DNA of 64,000 nucleotides from NCBI GenBank assembly GCA_016707785.1, contig JADJGZ010000056.1:18620-82619 (forward strand). Reading direction: 5' to 3'. Within the stretch, counting starts at the first letter, position 1; each line of letters opens with the position of its first letter. Under the pieces are notes generated by a model. It saw only the letters and a program-made list of their open reading frames with translations. It was not told the DNA's origin and did no database searches. Positions 17,914 to 25,892 of the stretch are shown here, piece after piece. The position numbers were made by a program, and so were the translations under genes. Source of the stretch: Bacteroidales bacterium (GTDB taxonomy: Bacteria; Bacteroidota; Bacteroidia; Bacteroidales; UBA4417).

Positions 17914-19263
17914 ATGAAAAAAGCTTTGTATTCCACTATTCCCTTAATCATTTATTTACTTCTGATTTCGTCGTGTAAAGAAGATAATCCCCAAGATTCG
18001 TTAAGCACCGGTTCTTATTCCCTGGGAACAGCAACTGAATGGAAACTGGCGTCAACCCCACTCAGATTTCCGGAGGCTTTGCTTTCAAATGACCCGGCCT
18101 TTGGATTCAACAGGGCAAATATCAGCTGGTACACTATTGATGCTTCAGTGTTTCATGATAAGTCTGGTCCGCTGAGGCCCGCCAATATTACCAGCGAAGA
18201 TATGTCAAAGGACGAATGCCGGGTAGTGTGGGTGAATGAAATTTTCCCCGGATATGAAAGCCCCAATGGTATCCCTTTGAATATACCATCCTTAAGCATA
18301 GATTACTATCCCTCAGAACGTGGACGATGGAATTACGATACAGAACCAACCATTTACTCATCGGGAATTAATACCAATGGTGAATTAAATACTCCCGGTA
18401 ACCGATGGGGAGGAATCATGAGAAAGCTCGAAAAAATGGATTACCCGGTTAATTATATTGATTTCTGGCTTATGGACCCCTTTACCACAACACCTGATGC
18501 TGATGGGCTTCTAGTATTTGATATTGGGCAAATAAGTGAAGATATACTGGCAGATAGACTTCTTTCAGCTGAATATACCGAGGCTGGAGCTGCCACAGAA
18601 ACTGTCTGGGGGAAAGTGCTCCCATTAAGTGATCTCAATTCATTTAACAATATCGATCCGGCTGCACAGGACATTGGCCTTGATGGACTGAAAACTGAGG
18701 ATGAAAAAACATATTTCAATAGTTATCTGCAGAAGATAGAACAGAAATGCCAGTCCGAATTTTATCATTCCATTCTTTCAGATCCCACCGGGGATAATTA
18801 TCATCATTACCTTGGAGCGGATTATGATGCATTGAACTATAATGTGCGAGATCGTTACAAGTATTATTGTGGCGAAGAACAAAATTCCTCGAATTCTGAT
18901 GATTTACAAATATCCACCCGACAACCAAATTCTGAGGATCTTAATCATAACGGTCGGTTAGATACCCTTAACAGTTATTTCGAATATAAAGTTGAAATCA
19001 ATCATGGAGAATTCCAGGCGGGACAGAATTTTATTGTAGAATCCTATAGAGATCCGCTGGGAACCATTAAGAAAGAGAATGGAGCTAATGCCATGACCAT
19101 ATTTTATCATTTTCGGATACCACTGAAAGAGTATACTGCTCAGTATGGTTCTCCTGCATTCTCAGCTAATCCACAATTCATCAGGATTTATGTTACCGGA
19201 TTTCAGCAACCGGTGAACCTCCGCATTTTCAATCTTTGCTTAACTGAGGATATTACAAACTAG
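17914..19263 (+). CDS. Lipoprotein with a stand-alone SprA N-terminal-type domain
   Basis: A 449-residue predicted lipoprotein: signal peptide, then LLISSC with lipidated C21. The mature protein carries a string of signatures that I recognise from the repeated N-terminal domain of SprA, the giant T9SS outer-membrane translocon protein: FNRANISWYTID, VNEIFPG, IDYYPSERGRWNYD, RWGGIMRKLEKMDY, IDFWLMDPF, YHHYLGADYDAL, RYKYYCGEEQN and DLNHNGRLD. SprA itself is usually over 2,000 residues with a large beta-barrel; here the domain is alone and lipid-anchored. It stands by itself between divergent and co-directional neighbours. T9SS cargo proteins are encoded nearby (294, 27595, 29140, 56311), so a role at the translocon is conceivable but unproven. 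Confidence 0.75.
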   Translation: MKKALYSTIPLIIYLLLISSCKEDNPQDSLSTGSYSLGTATEWKLASTPLRFPEALLSNDPAFGFNRANISWYTIDASVFHDKSGPLRPANITSEDMSKDECRVVWVNEIFPGYESPNGIPLNIPSLSIDYYPSERGRWNYDTEPTIYSSGINTNGELNTPGNRWGGIMRKLEKMDYPVNYIDFWLMDPFTTTPDADGLLVFDIGQISEDILADRLLSAEYTEAGAATETVWGKVLPLSDLNSFNNIDPAAQDIGLDGLKTEDEKTYFNSYLQKIEQKCQSEFYHSILSDPTGDNYHHYLGADYDALNYNVRDRYKYYCGEEQNSSNSDDLQISTRQPNSEDLNHNGRLDTLNSYFEYKVEINHGEFQAGQNFIVESYRDPLGTIKKENGANAMTIFYHFRIPLKEYTAQYGSPAFSANPQFIRIYVTGFQQPVNLRIFNLCLTEDITN

Positions 19264-19325
19264 AACTTTATCACAAGCTTCAAGTAACCATTTAAATTGA
19301 AACTCAAAGTTTCGGATTACATGGT

Positions 19326-19333
19326 TAATTTTG
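19326..19333 (+). promoter_or_regulatory. -7 element for hflX
   Basis: TAATTTTG, an exact match, 17 bp upstream of the hflX ATG, implying a very short leader. Confidence 0.55.
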
Positions 19334-19350
19334 CAGACTGAAAATAAATT

Positions 19351-20532
19351 ATGCTTGAAAACTCAAAACCAGAAAAAGCCATCCTTGTCGGCCTCATCAC
19401 CGCTAAACAAGATGAATTAAATGTTCATGATTTCCTTGATGAGCTTGAATTCCTGCTCGATACTGCAGGGGCCATTCCTGATAAGCGGTTTGTCCAGAAG
19501 CTTCCCATGCCCGACTCCCGCACTTTTGTAGGTAGCGGGAAACTTGAGGAGATTGCTGAATATGTGAAAGCTGCGGGAATTGATATCGCCGTATTTGATG
19601 ATGAATTGAGTGGTTCACAAACCCGAAATATAGAAAATGCTTTGGGGTGCAGGGTGCTTGACCGTCCACTGCTGATCCTTGATATTTTTGCCAAAAGGGC
19701 ACGTACCAATGTAGCCCGAACCCAGGTGGAACTCGCTCAGTACCAATACCTGCTTCCACGATTAACCCGCATGTGGACCCACCTTGAGAAACAAAGAGGG
19801 GGGATCGGGATGCGCGGTCCTGGTGAAAAAGAAATTGAAACCGACCGAAGGATTATCAGGGACAAGATCACTCTCCTGAAGGAAAAGCTTAAGGATATTG
19901 ACAAGCAGAAGGTAACCCAGCGGAAAAGCAGGGAGGAATTGATCAGGGTTGCATTGGTTGGATATACAAATGCAGGGAAAAGTACTACCATGAACCTGCT
20001 GAGCAAGAGTGATGTTTTTGCCGAGAACAAGCTTTTTGCTACCCTCGATACTACTGTGCGTAAGGTGGTGATTGAAAATCTGCCCTTCCTCCTGACAGAT
20101 ACCGTTGGTTTTATCCGCAAACTGCCCCATAGCCTGGTGGAATCTTTCAAATCTACTCTTGATGAGGTGCGGGAAGCTGACCTGTTACTTCATATTGTTG
20201 ATATTTCGCACCCTGCCTTTGAGGACCAGCTTAATGTAGCTCATCAGACTTTATCCGAAATCGGTTGTTCCGACAAGCCCACCATCGTGGTGTTCAATAA
20301 AATGGATGCATACAGCCATGTGGAAAAGGATCCTATTGACCTTACCCCGTCAACTAAGGAGAATATCACCCTGGAAGAACTTCAGAATACCTGGATGGCC
20401 AAGGCCAATGCTCCGGCAATTTTTATTTCGGCGAAACAGAAGTTGAATATTGAAGAGTTCAGGAAGTTGTTGTATGAGGAAGTGAAGAAGTTGCATGTGA
20501 TCAGGTATCCATATAATAGTTTTCTGTATTAA
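19351..20532 (+). CDS. hflX: Ribosome-associated GTPase HflX
   Basis: A 393-residue GTPase that binds the 50S subunit and splits stalled ribosomes in bacteria where it has been studied. The N-terminal HflX domain (about 5-190) includes FVGSGKLEEI and the conserved GIGMRGPGEKEIETDRR segment (151-167). The G domain follows: G1 GYTNAGKST (204-212), G3 DTVGF (250-254) and G4 NKMD (316-319). Length and order match the family. It appears monocistronic, with its own promoter just upstream and repeat arrays after the stop. Confidence 0.96.
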   Translation: MLENSKPEKAILVGLITAKQDELNVHDFLDELEFLLDTAGAIPDKRFVQKLPMPDSRTFVGSGKLEEIAEYVKAAGIDIAVFDDELSGSQTRNIENALGCRVLDRPLLILDIFAKRARTNVARTQVELAQYQYLLPRLTRMWTHLEKQRGGIGMRGPGEKEIETDRRIIRDKITLLKEKLKDIDKQKVTQRKSREELIRVALVGYTNAGKSTTMNLLSKSDVFAENKLFATLDTTVRKVVIENLPFLLTDTVGFIRKLPHSLVESFKSTLDEVREADLLLHIVDISHPAFEDQLNVAHQTLSEIGCSDKPTIVVFNKMDAYSHVEKDPIDLTPSTKENITLEELQNTWMAKANAPAIFISAKQKLNIEEFRKLLYEEVKKLHVIRYPYNSFLY

Positions 20533-20540
20533 TCGGGTTA

Positions 20541-20609
20541 ATAGTGACTAGTGAATAGTGAATAGTAGCGACTAGCGAATAGTGATTAGTGAAAAGTTTA
20601 TAGTGACTA
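20541..20609. repeat. TAGTGAN heptamer array
   Basis: About eight units of TAGTGA(A/C/T) or TAGCGA(A/C) follow the hflX stop, interrupted by short TAG/AAG steps. It is the reverse-complement family of 14856-14934. Confidence 0.55.
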
Positions 20610-20624
20610 AATATAGAGAATGGT

Positions 20625-20649
20625 GAGCCGAAGACTTCCCTTCGGGAAA
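20625..20649. repeat. TTTCCCGAAGGGAAG element (reverse copy)
   Basis: The reverse complement matches the element at 38090-38114 at 22 of 25 positions. It contains the small palindrome TTCCCTTCGGGAA and, as at 38 kb, sits next to octamer arrays. No gene was found in 20533-20842. Confidence 0.55.
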
Positions 20650-20792
20650 TTATCGAATTCGAATTAGCAAAAATTTGGTGAGTTTACCCCCCACCCCTTA
20701 TGAACAGGGGGAGTTGTCTTTATAGAAATTTGTATTCCCATTCCATTACCAATTACTTCCCCCAGGATATTTCTAAATTTCTAAATTTCTAT

Positions 20793-20842
20793 ATTGTCGA
20801 ATTGTCAAATTGTCGAATTGTCGAATTGCCGAATTATCAAAT
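20793..20842. repeat. TTGTCGAA octamer array
   Basis: Six imperfect 8-nt units (TTGTCGAA, TTGTCAAA, TTGCCGAA, TTATCAAA) in tandem, preceded by three TTTCTAAA-like steps. The reverse complement TTCGACAA is the unit of the array at 38004-38160. The array touches the stop of the YwqK-like gene. Confidence 0.6.
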
Positions 20843-21292
20843 TCATTCATTAGCAGGAGTTCCAAATGTCACCTCTTCACCTTTTCGATAGATGGCTGTT
20901 CTGTAAAGTTTATGTTTTTCATCATAAAATCTCCATTCACCATCCCAGCAATACCGGATTTCAGTAGGTGTATATAATCTTTTCGCACCTCCTTTCTGGG
21001 TCACATGGCCCAGTGTATCAAGGTATTTCACCCTTATTAAACTATCTCCCTTATAATGCAGTTTAAGCCGAACTTTGCCATTGGCATGGTAGTAACGGGT
21101 GGTTCGATACTCCAGTCCGTGCTTAAACCATGCTTTGCTGGAAGGCAACCGCCGGGCTGAATCCTGCCATGTGATCCAGCGTCCGTGGCGGTTGCCTTTT
21201 GTATCAAATTGATTTCTTTTCATGCATACAGGTTGGGAATAACCCTGTAAAACAATTAAAACCAATGATATGATAATAACCAGTGATCTCAT
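20843..21292 (-). CDS. Secreted YwqK/MORN-like repeat protein
   Basis: A 149-residue exported protein of unknown function. A signal peptide (about 1-19, ending LQGYSQ) is followed by repeats of the type G-x-W-x-x-(W/Y)-x-(D/N): RHGRWITWQDS, EYRTTRYYHANGKVRLKL, DGEWRFYDEKHKLYRTA. These resemble the YwqK/MORN beta-hairpin repeats found in Bacteroidota surface proteins. Its ATG directly follows the stop of the BlaR1-like gene, so it is the third member of the blaI-blaR1 operon and presumably responds to the same signal. No enzymatic residues are evident. Confidence 0.75.
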   Translation of the reverse strand: MRSLVIIISLVLIVLQGYSQPVCMKRNQFDTKGNRHGRWITWQDSARRLPSSKAWFKHGLEYRTTRYYHANGKVRLKLHYKGDSLIRVKYLDTLGHVTQKGGAKRLYTPTEIRYCWDGEWRFYDEKHKLYRTAIYRKGEEVTFGTPANE

Positions 21293-22678
21293 TTATTTTG
21301 GGTGCTTGTCATTGGATAAAGTGAACTTAATAGGCATGTTATATTGCACCCTGACAAACTTACCTCTTTGTTTTCCCGGATTCCATTTTGGCATCTCACT
21401 CACAACGCGGTAAGCTTCTTCATCGCATCCGGCTCCTATTCCTCTAATGGTTTTTACATTGGAGATGGATCCATCTTCTTCAACGATAAAAGAAATGTAA
21501 ACGGTTCCCTGAACCCCTTTTTTCCTGGCATCTTCAGGGTACTTAATGGAGCTGACCATGTATTTGATCCTGGCGTCATCACCACCCGGAAAACTGGGAG
21601 GATCTTCAACGACTGTAAATACATCATTTTCTGGTTTTTGAGTCTTGCTAGTTGCAGCTTTTTTTGAGGTTTTAGCTGGTTTTGCAGGAGAAGGAGGAGG
21701 AACCGGTTTCTCGGGATCCTGGGGTGCTATTATTTTAGCAGGAGGTGCAGGTGTTGCTGGAGGAGCAACAGAAGCCTGCTTGTCAGTTGTTTGAGCACTC
21801 ACTCCCTGGCTTTGAAGCAGGGTGATGCTCAAAGCTGCCAGAAGAACAATGGGGATTATGCCCCAGATTTTGTAGGCAGCCAGTCTGGTTGATTTCTTGA
21901 GTAACATGACAATTCGTTTTTTAGTTAGAAGATTAAAATTATTTGCAATGATATATTGGGGGTTTCCGGAAACCTCATTGAATAAAAGTTGCTGATAGGT
22001 AAGAGGTTCAATACCATAACGGATCACCTCCCTGTCAGCAAGGTATTCATGCACCTCCCTCAAAGCCTTTTTCATCAGGAAGAAGAAAGGGTTGAACCAG
22101 AAAATACTTGAAAGCAGTTCCAGTAAGATCAGGTCGAGCATGTGTTTTTGACGAATATGGGCATTTTCGTGAATGATGATTTGTTTTAATCCCGGATGCT
22201 GCTCATATTCATGAGAAATATAGATTTTCCCCATAAATGAGAATGGACTACCACTGTGTTGAACCAGGAAGATGTTTTCATCCAGTTTCCTTGCTGATTT
22301 TGACATTTTGTAAAACCGATAAATCCGGAGTAATCCAAAAGCGAATCCAGCCAGCATCGCCATTGAAACCAGGAAATATCCCATCATTGCCCAGTTAAGG
22401 ATGAGTCTTTGCTGCTCTTCTGTGACCAGACGCTGTCCGGTTATTACAACTTCGGGTAATTGTATTATCGGCAGAACCGCTGCGGGCTCACCATCAATAT
22501 ATATAGCAGGGAGGAAACTTCCGAGAAATGGCAGCACAACCATAAGGAATACTGCAGTAAGAAGGTAAAACCTGTTAAAAGTCAGATAACTCTCTCTTCG
22601 CATCAACAACTGATAGCTTCCATACAGTAAAGCTCCAATCAGGATGCTTTTGGCCAGGTACATGATAAGACTGATCAT
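21293..22678 (-). CDS. BlaR1/MecR1-type M56 peptidase fused to a TonB C-terminal domain
   Basis: A 461-residue membrane sensor-protease. Hydrophobic segments at about 5-25, 37-58 and 98-120 precede the M56 zinc-peptidase domain with HENAH (H170-H174, an HExxH motif) and a downstream glutamate in REVHEYLADRE (about 208-217). A further membrane segment (about 270-290) leads to a Pro/Ala/Lys-rich linker (300-350) and a TonB C-terminal domain (about 365-455: SFPGGDDARIKYM, GTVYISFIVEEDGSI, KWNPGKQRGK). M56 proteins of this type cleave the BlaI repressor on sensing an envelope signal; here the beta-lactam-binding domain is replaced by TonB. The start overlaps the blaI stop (ATGA, 22675-22678), so translation is likely coupled. 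Confidence 0.9.
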   Translation of the reverse strand: MISLIMYLAKSILIGALLYGSYQLLMRRESYLTFNRFYLLTAVFLMVVLPFLGSFLPAIYIDGEPAAVLPIIQLPEVVITGQRLVTEEQQRLILNWAMMGYFLVSMAMLAGFAFGLLRIYRFYKMSKSARKLDENIFLVQHSGSPFSFMGKIYISHEYEQHPGLKQIIIHENAHIRQKHMLDLILLELLSSIFWFNPFFFLMKKALREVHEYLADREVIRYGIEPLTYQQLLFNEVSGNPQYIIANNFNLLTKKRIVMLLKKSTRLAAYKIWGIIPIVLLAALSITLLQSQGVSAQTTDKQASVAPPATPAPPAKIIAPQDPEKPVPPPSPAKPAKTSKKAATSKTQKPENDVFTVVEDPPSFPGGDDARIKYMVSSIKYPEDARKKGVQGTVYISFIVEEDGSISNVKTIRGIGAGCDEEAYRVVSEMPKWNPGKQRGKFVRVQYNMPIKFTLSNDKHPK

Positions 22679-23088
22679 CTCCTTGATTTTTTCTGTTCGA
22701 TTTGCTGGTCAATGATTTTCCTGATTTCTTCCATCTCTTTCACCGTAATGTTTTCATCACCTGAAAAGAATGAAACCATTTTACGATAGGAGTTATCAAA
22801 GTATCCCTTCATGAAATTGCCCATAAATTGCCTTGTATACTCCTGTTTTAACACTAAAGGGTAGTACTGGTGAGTTTTCCCAAAAGCCAGGTGGCTGACA
22901 AATCCCTTTTTCTCGAGGATCCTGATTATTGTGGAAACAGTATTATATGCAGGCTTCGGTTCAGGAAAATGCTCCAAAACCTCATTCACAAATCCCTTTT
23001 CAAGATTCCAGAGAATTTGCATAACCTCCTCTTCTGCCCTTGTTAACTCCTGGAGAGTTTCTTTTTGCTTCTTGTTCATGTGGTTCAA
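22675..23088 (-). CDS. BlaI/MecI/CopY family transcriptional repressor
   Basis: A 137-residue winged-helix repressor. The N-terminal DNA-binding part shows LTRAEEEVMQILW, YNTVSTIIRILEKKGFV and the BlaI-type HQYYPLVLKQEYTRQ; the C-terminal helices dimerise and carry the usual cleavage region. It should repress its own operon through the two palindromic operators just upstream and be inactivated by the adjoining M56 protease. ATG codons at residues 1 and 4 are both possible starts. It is the first gene of a three-gene operon. Confidence 0.92.
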   Translation of the reverse strand: MNHMNKKQKETLQELTRAEEEVMQILWNLEKGFVNEVLEHFPEPKPAYNTVSTIIRILEKKGFVSHLAFGKTHQYYPLVLKQEYTRQFMGNFMKGYFDNSYRKMVSFFSGDENITVKEMEEIRKIIDQQIEQKKSRR

Positions 23089-23111
23089 AATCTGGTTGAT
23101 GAATGACGATG

Positions 23112-23156
23112 TAAATATACAACTAATTTCTTAGTTATGCAACTAATCTCTTAGTT
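23112..23156 (-). promoter_or_regulatory. Promoter with tandem BlaI operators
   Basis: Two 16 nt palindromes of the form AACTAAnnnnTTAGTT lie at 23121-23136 (AACTAATTTCTTAGTT) and 23141-23156 (AACTAATCTCTTAGTT), exactly 20 bp apart. A near-consensus minus-strand -7 element (TATATTTA, 23119-23112) abuts the first palindrome, and the -33 region falls in the second. A repressor bound at both would block the promoter. Assignment to BlaI is inferred from position and symmetry. Confidence 0.75.
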
Positions 23157-23492
23157 TTGAATAATAATATTTGCAGACATGGATGTTGCAGAACCTGACA
23201 ATAGTTTCGAAAGTGTTGATATTATTGCATTTACGGCAATTCCGTCATGAAGTGACCTGTTAGTTAGTATTTCGGGAAAGTTAAAGTTTTAGCCTCAGAA
23301 TGGAATATTTGTATTACTTTCGCAATGAAATGGTTACTATGTATTTTTAGACTCCATATCCCCCGGAATCCGGGATTTCAGTCAGGTAGCAAACCCTGTA
23401 TTTCTTATTGTTTTCAATATTTGAGATGAATTGGGCCCTGTAATCACTGGTTACATTTTAATTCCAGCATTTTATTCATTAAACCCCCACTA
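23157..23492. other. Intergenic region without a recognisable gene
   Basis: This stretch lies between the divergent blaI operon and the cold-shock-domain gene. I see no open frame of note, no hairpin with a T tract and only imperfect -7 matches (for example TACTTTCG near 23316). Confidence 0.5.
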
Positions 23493-24011
23493 ATGGCAAG
23501 ATCGCAAGAAACATTCAACAAAAAGGATGTCAGAAATAAAAAAGAGAAGAAGAGAAAAGACAAGGAAAAGAAGAGATTGGAACGTAAAGATGGCACAAAA
23601 TCCGGATCACCGGACGATATGATTGCCTATGTAGATGAATTTGGAAATATAACTTCAACCCCACCGGATATCAGTGTTAAAAAGGTAATAGACCTTGATG
23701 ATATCCGAATCAGCATACCCAAGAAAGAGTTACTCGAGAAGGTAGACCCTATCAGAAAAGGAAAAGTAACCTTTTTCAACGATTCAAAAGGATATGGCTT
23801 CATTAAAGATGCAGAATCACAAGAAAGTGTATTTGTGCATGCAAATAATCTAATGGAGCAGATCAAAGAAAACGATATTGTAAACTTTGAACTGGAAAAA
23901 ACACAGAAAGGTGCTGCTGCTGTCAGGGTAAAATTATTCAAAGCTGAAAAACCTGCTCCTGTTCAGAAAGAACCTGTTTCAGAAAAGCCTGAGGAACCTG
24001 CCCAGGAATAG
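23493..24011 (+). CDS. Cold-shock-domain protein with basic N-terminal extension
   Basis: A 172-residue predicted RNA-binding protein. A very basic N-terminus (KKEKKRKDKEKKRLERK, about 16-32) and a linker precede a cold-shock domain at about 88-150 with RNP1-like KGYGFI and RNP2-like VFVHA. The C-terminal tail is rich in Pro and Glu (EKPAPVQKEPVSEKPEE). Classical Csp proteins are only about 65-70 residues; this extended version is a recurrent Bacteroidota form. The last 33 bp overlap the convergent membrane-protein gene. RNA chaperone activity is inferred from the family. Confidence 0.88.
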   Translation: MARSQETFNKKDVRNKKEKKRKDKEKKRLERKDGTKSGSPDDMIAYVDEFGNITSTPPDISVKKVIDLDDIRISIPKKELLEKVDPIRKGKVTFFNDSKGYGFIKDAESQESVFVHANNLMEQIKENDIVNFELEKTQKGAAAVRVKLFKAEKPAPVQKEPVSEKPEEPAQE

Positions 24012-24353
24012 TGCAATTACCAGGGTAATTATCGAAACAATCATAATAAATTTCCCGAAGGTCCCCACACCTCCTTCTGAATCTCTTGCGATATATCCGG
24101 TTGCAACGCCAACTATCGCCAGGATGATGAGTAAGGAAGAGGTAATATTATATCCTGATACCAGCGTAAGTACAAATATACCAGGAAGGCCTATCATGGC
24201 TATCAGTCCAATGGTCAGGCATCCTTTTGCCTGGATAAAATCAAAGAAAACGGAGAAAAACTTAAAGAGGAAATAAAGGATCAGCATAGCAAATAAGCTT
24301 GCTGAGACCAGTATCCATGGATTGTTCAACGATACTTGTGCTGTTGTCTCCAT
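23979..24353 (-). CDS. Small hypothetical membrane protein
   Basis: A 124-residue protein I do not recognise, with about three hydrophobic segments (about 12-36, 46-65 and 70-86, plus a C-terminal one at 100-120). The motif GYIARDSEGGVGTF lies between the last two. Its start lies 10 bp after the stop of the SDR gene at 24364, so the two are probably co-transcribed, and its 3' end overlaps the cold-shock gene by 33 bp on the opposite strand. Confidence 0.65.
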   Translation of the reverse strand: METTAQVSLNNPWILVSASLFAMLILYFLFKFFSVFFDFIQAKGCLTIGLIAMIGLPGIFVLTLVSGYNITSSLLIILAIVGVATGYIARDSEGGVGTFGKFIMIVSIITLVIALFLGRFLRLF

Positions 24354-24363
24354 CTGTTAGTTT

Positions 24364-25839
24364 TTATTTCAATTCTCTATGATTCTCGCTGTTGAACAAG
24401 GCTTCATGAGTGGAAGCAATTTCTTTAATCATTCCCTGGAACATCAGGAGATGGATGGGTAACAAAAGGAACCAGTATAAACGCCCGCTTAAACCTTTCG
24501 GCATAAAAGTAGCTGTCTGATAGAGATAACTACCTTCTTTCCTGTTTACAATCCTAAACTCTAACCAGGCCTCCCCGGGAACTTTCATTTCGGCAAACAG
24601 CAACAGGCGTTTACGCTCTTTGTCGGCAATCAGCACTCTCCAGAAATCCAGGCTGTCTCCCGGCCGAAGATCCGTTGCATTTCGTCTCCCTCTTCTTAAT
24701 CCCACACCACCGACCAATTTATCAATCATTCCCCTGACCTGCCATATCCAATCAGCAAAATACCATCCGGTATCTCCCCCGATGGATAGTACTTTTTTCC
24801 ACACCTTTTCTGGGTCTCCTTTAATTATAACACGTCGGTGATCGCGCAGTACTCCAAAATCAGGTACTTCAAGATAACCAAATAATGAGCCTGCATTTTT
24901 CATTGAAACGGCATCTGTCCAACTGGATTGAACAGTATCCAGGTTAATTCTTTCCAATGCCCTTTTGCAGGCTTCCTTATAAGTGAGTGGAGGGATCTGA
25001 AGGATTTCCCTCAGACGATTATCTTTACACACTACCTCCACCTTCATGCTATCAACCAGGTTCACTGCAAGGTAATAGGATGTTGAAGTAACAAAGTATA
25101 GCCAATAGGATGAAATTCTGGGACTTATAAAAGAAACTACTCCAATATGCCGTTTTAATCCTCTTACTTCAGCGTATTGAAGCAGCATCTCCTTATAGGA
25201 TAGGATTTCGGCACCCCCAATATCAAAAGTATCATTGAAAGTACGCGGGTTCAACATACATCCGGTGAGATAGCGGATTACATTGGTAATGGCAATAGGT
25301 TGGCATAGCGTTTTTACCCATAGGGGAGCGATGATCCATGGCATTTTTTCCATAAGGTCACGAATGATCTCAAAGGATGCACTTCCACTCCCCACAATGA
25401 TTCCGGCGCGAAGAACCGTTACCGGTTTTTCAGACTTCCTGAGAATTTCTTCAACATTTTTACGTGATTGCAGATGCCTTGACAGTTTCCGGGAATTGGA
25501 GATTCCGCTGAGGTAAATGATTTGTTTACAGTGTGTCCGTTTAATGTAAGATGCAAAATTCCCGGCAGACCGTGCTTCCTCTTCCATGAATTCCCCGATT
25601 GAGGTTGACATTGAATGCACAAGATAGAATGCTACATCAAACTGAAGAGAATTTAATTCATCAGGGATTGGGAGTGACAGATCGACTTCAAAACCTTCAG
25701 GACTGGGACCACTGTGATCAGGCAGGACCAAACGCTCAAGATTCCTGACAAAACATAGTACCTCATGTCCATCATCGAGGAGTTGTTGCATCAATCTCCT
25801 TCCGATATAGCCGGTACTCCCTGTTAGCAATACTTTCAT
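24364..25839 (-). CDS. Atypical SDR with C-terminal DUF2867 domain
   Basis: A 491-residue NAD(P)-binding protein. The N-terminal Rossmann fold (about 1-290) begins with GSTGYIGRRL (7-16) and continues with VLCFVRN, YLVHSM and IIYLSGISN, typical of atypical short-chain dehydrogenases that may bind cofactor without classic catalysis. The C-terminal 170 residues (DHRRVIIKGDPEKVWKKVLSIGG, GWYFADWIW, GDSLDFWRV) resemble DUF2867, a START-like domain. Substrate unknown. It follows the multihaem cytochrome by 53 bp on the same strand and precedes a small membrane protein by 10 bp, so a three-gene unit is plausible. Confidence 0.8.
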   Translation of the reverse strand: MKVLLTGSTGYIGRRLMQQLLDDGHEVLCFVRNLERLVLPDHSGPSPEGFEVDLSLPIPDELNSLQFDVAFYLVHSMSTSIGEFMEEEARSAGNFASYIKRTHCKQIIYLSGISNSRKLSRHLQSRKNVEEILRKSEKPVTVLRAGIIVGSGSASFEIIRDLMEKMPWIIAPLWVKTLCQPIAITNVIRYLTGCMLNPRTFNDTFDIGGAEILSYKEMLLQYAEVRGLKRHIGVVSFISPRISSYWLYFVTSTSYYLAVNLVDSMKVEVVCKDNRLREILQIPPLTYKEACKRALERINLDTVQSSWTDAVSMKNAGSLFGYLEVPDFGVLRDHRRVIIKGDPEKVWKKVLSIGGDTGWYFADWIWQVRGMIDKLVGGVGLRRGRRNATDLRPGDSLDFWRVLIADKERKRLLLFAEMKVPGEAWLEFRIVNRKEGSYLYQTATFMPKGLSGRLYWFLLLPIHLLMFQGMIKEIASTHEALFNSENHRELK

Positions 25840-25892
25840 GTAAAGAGGCTAAATTGAATGAGATACAAAATACTAAGTCAGGTTATTGAGTG

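Noticed and set aside
14856..20842. Possible CRISPR array from regularly spaced short repeats
   Set aside because: The repeats are contiguous 7-8 nt units without unique spacers, and no cas genes are present.
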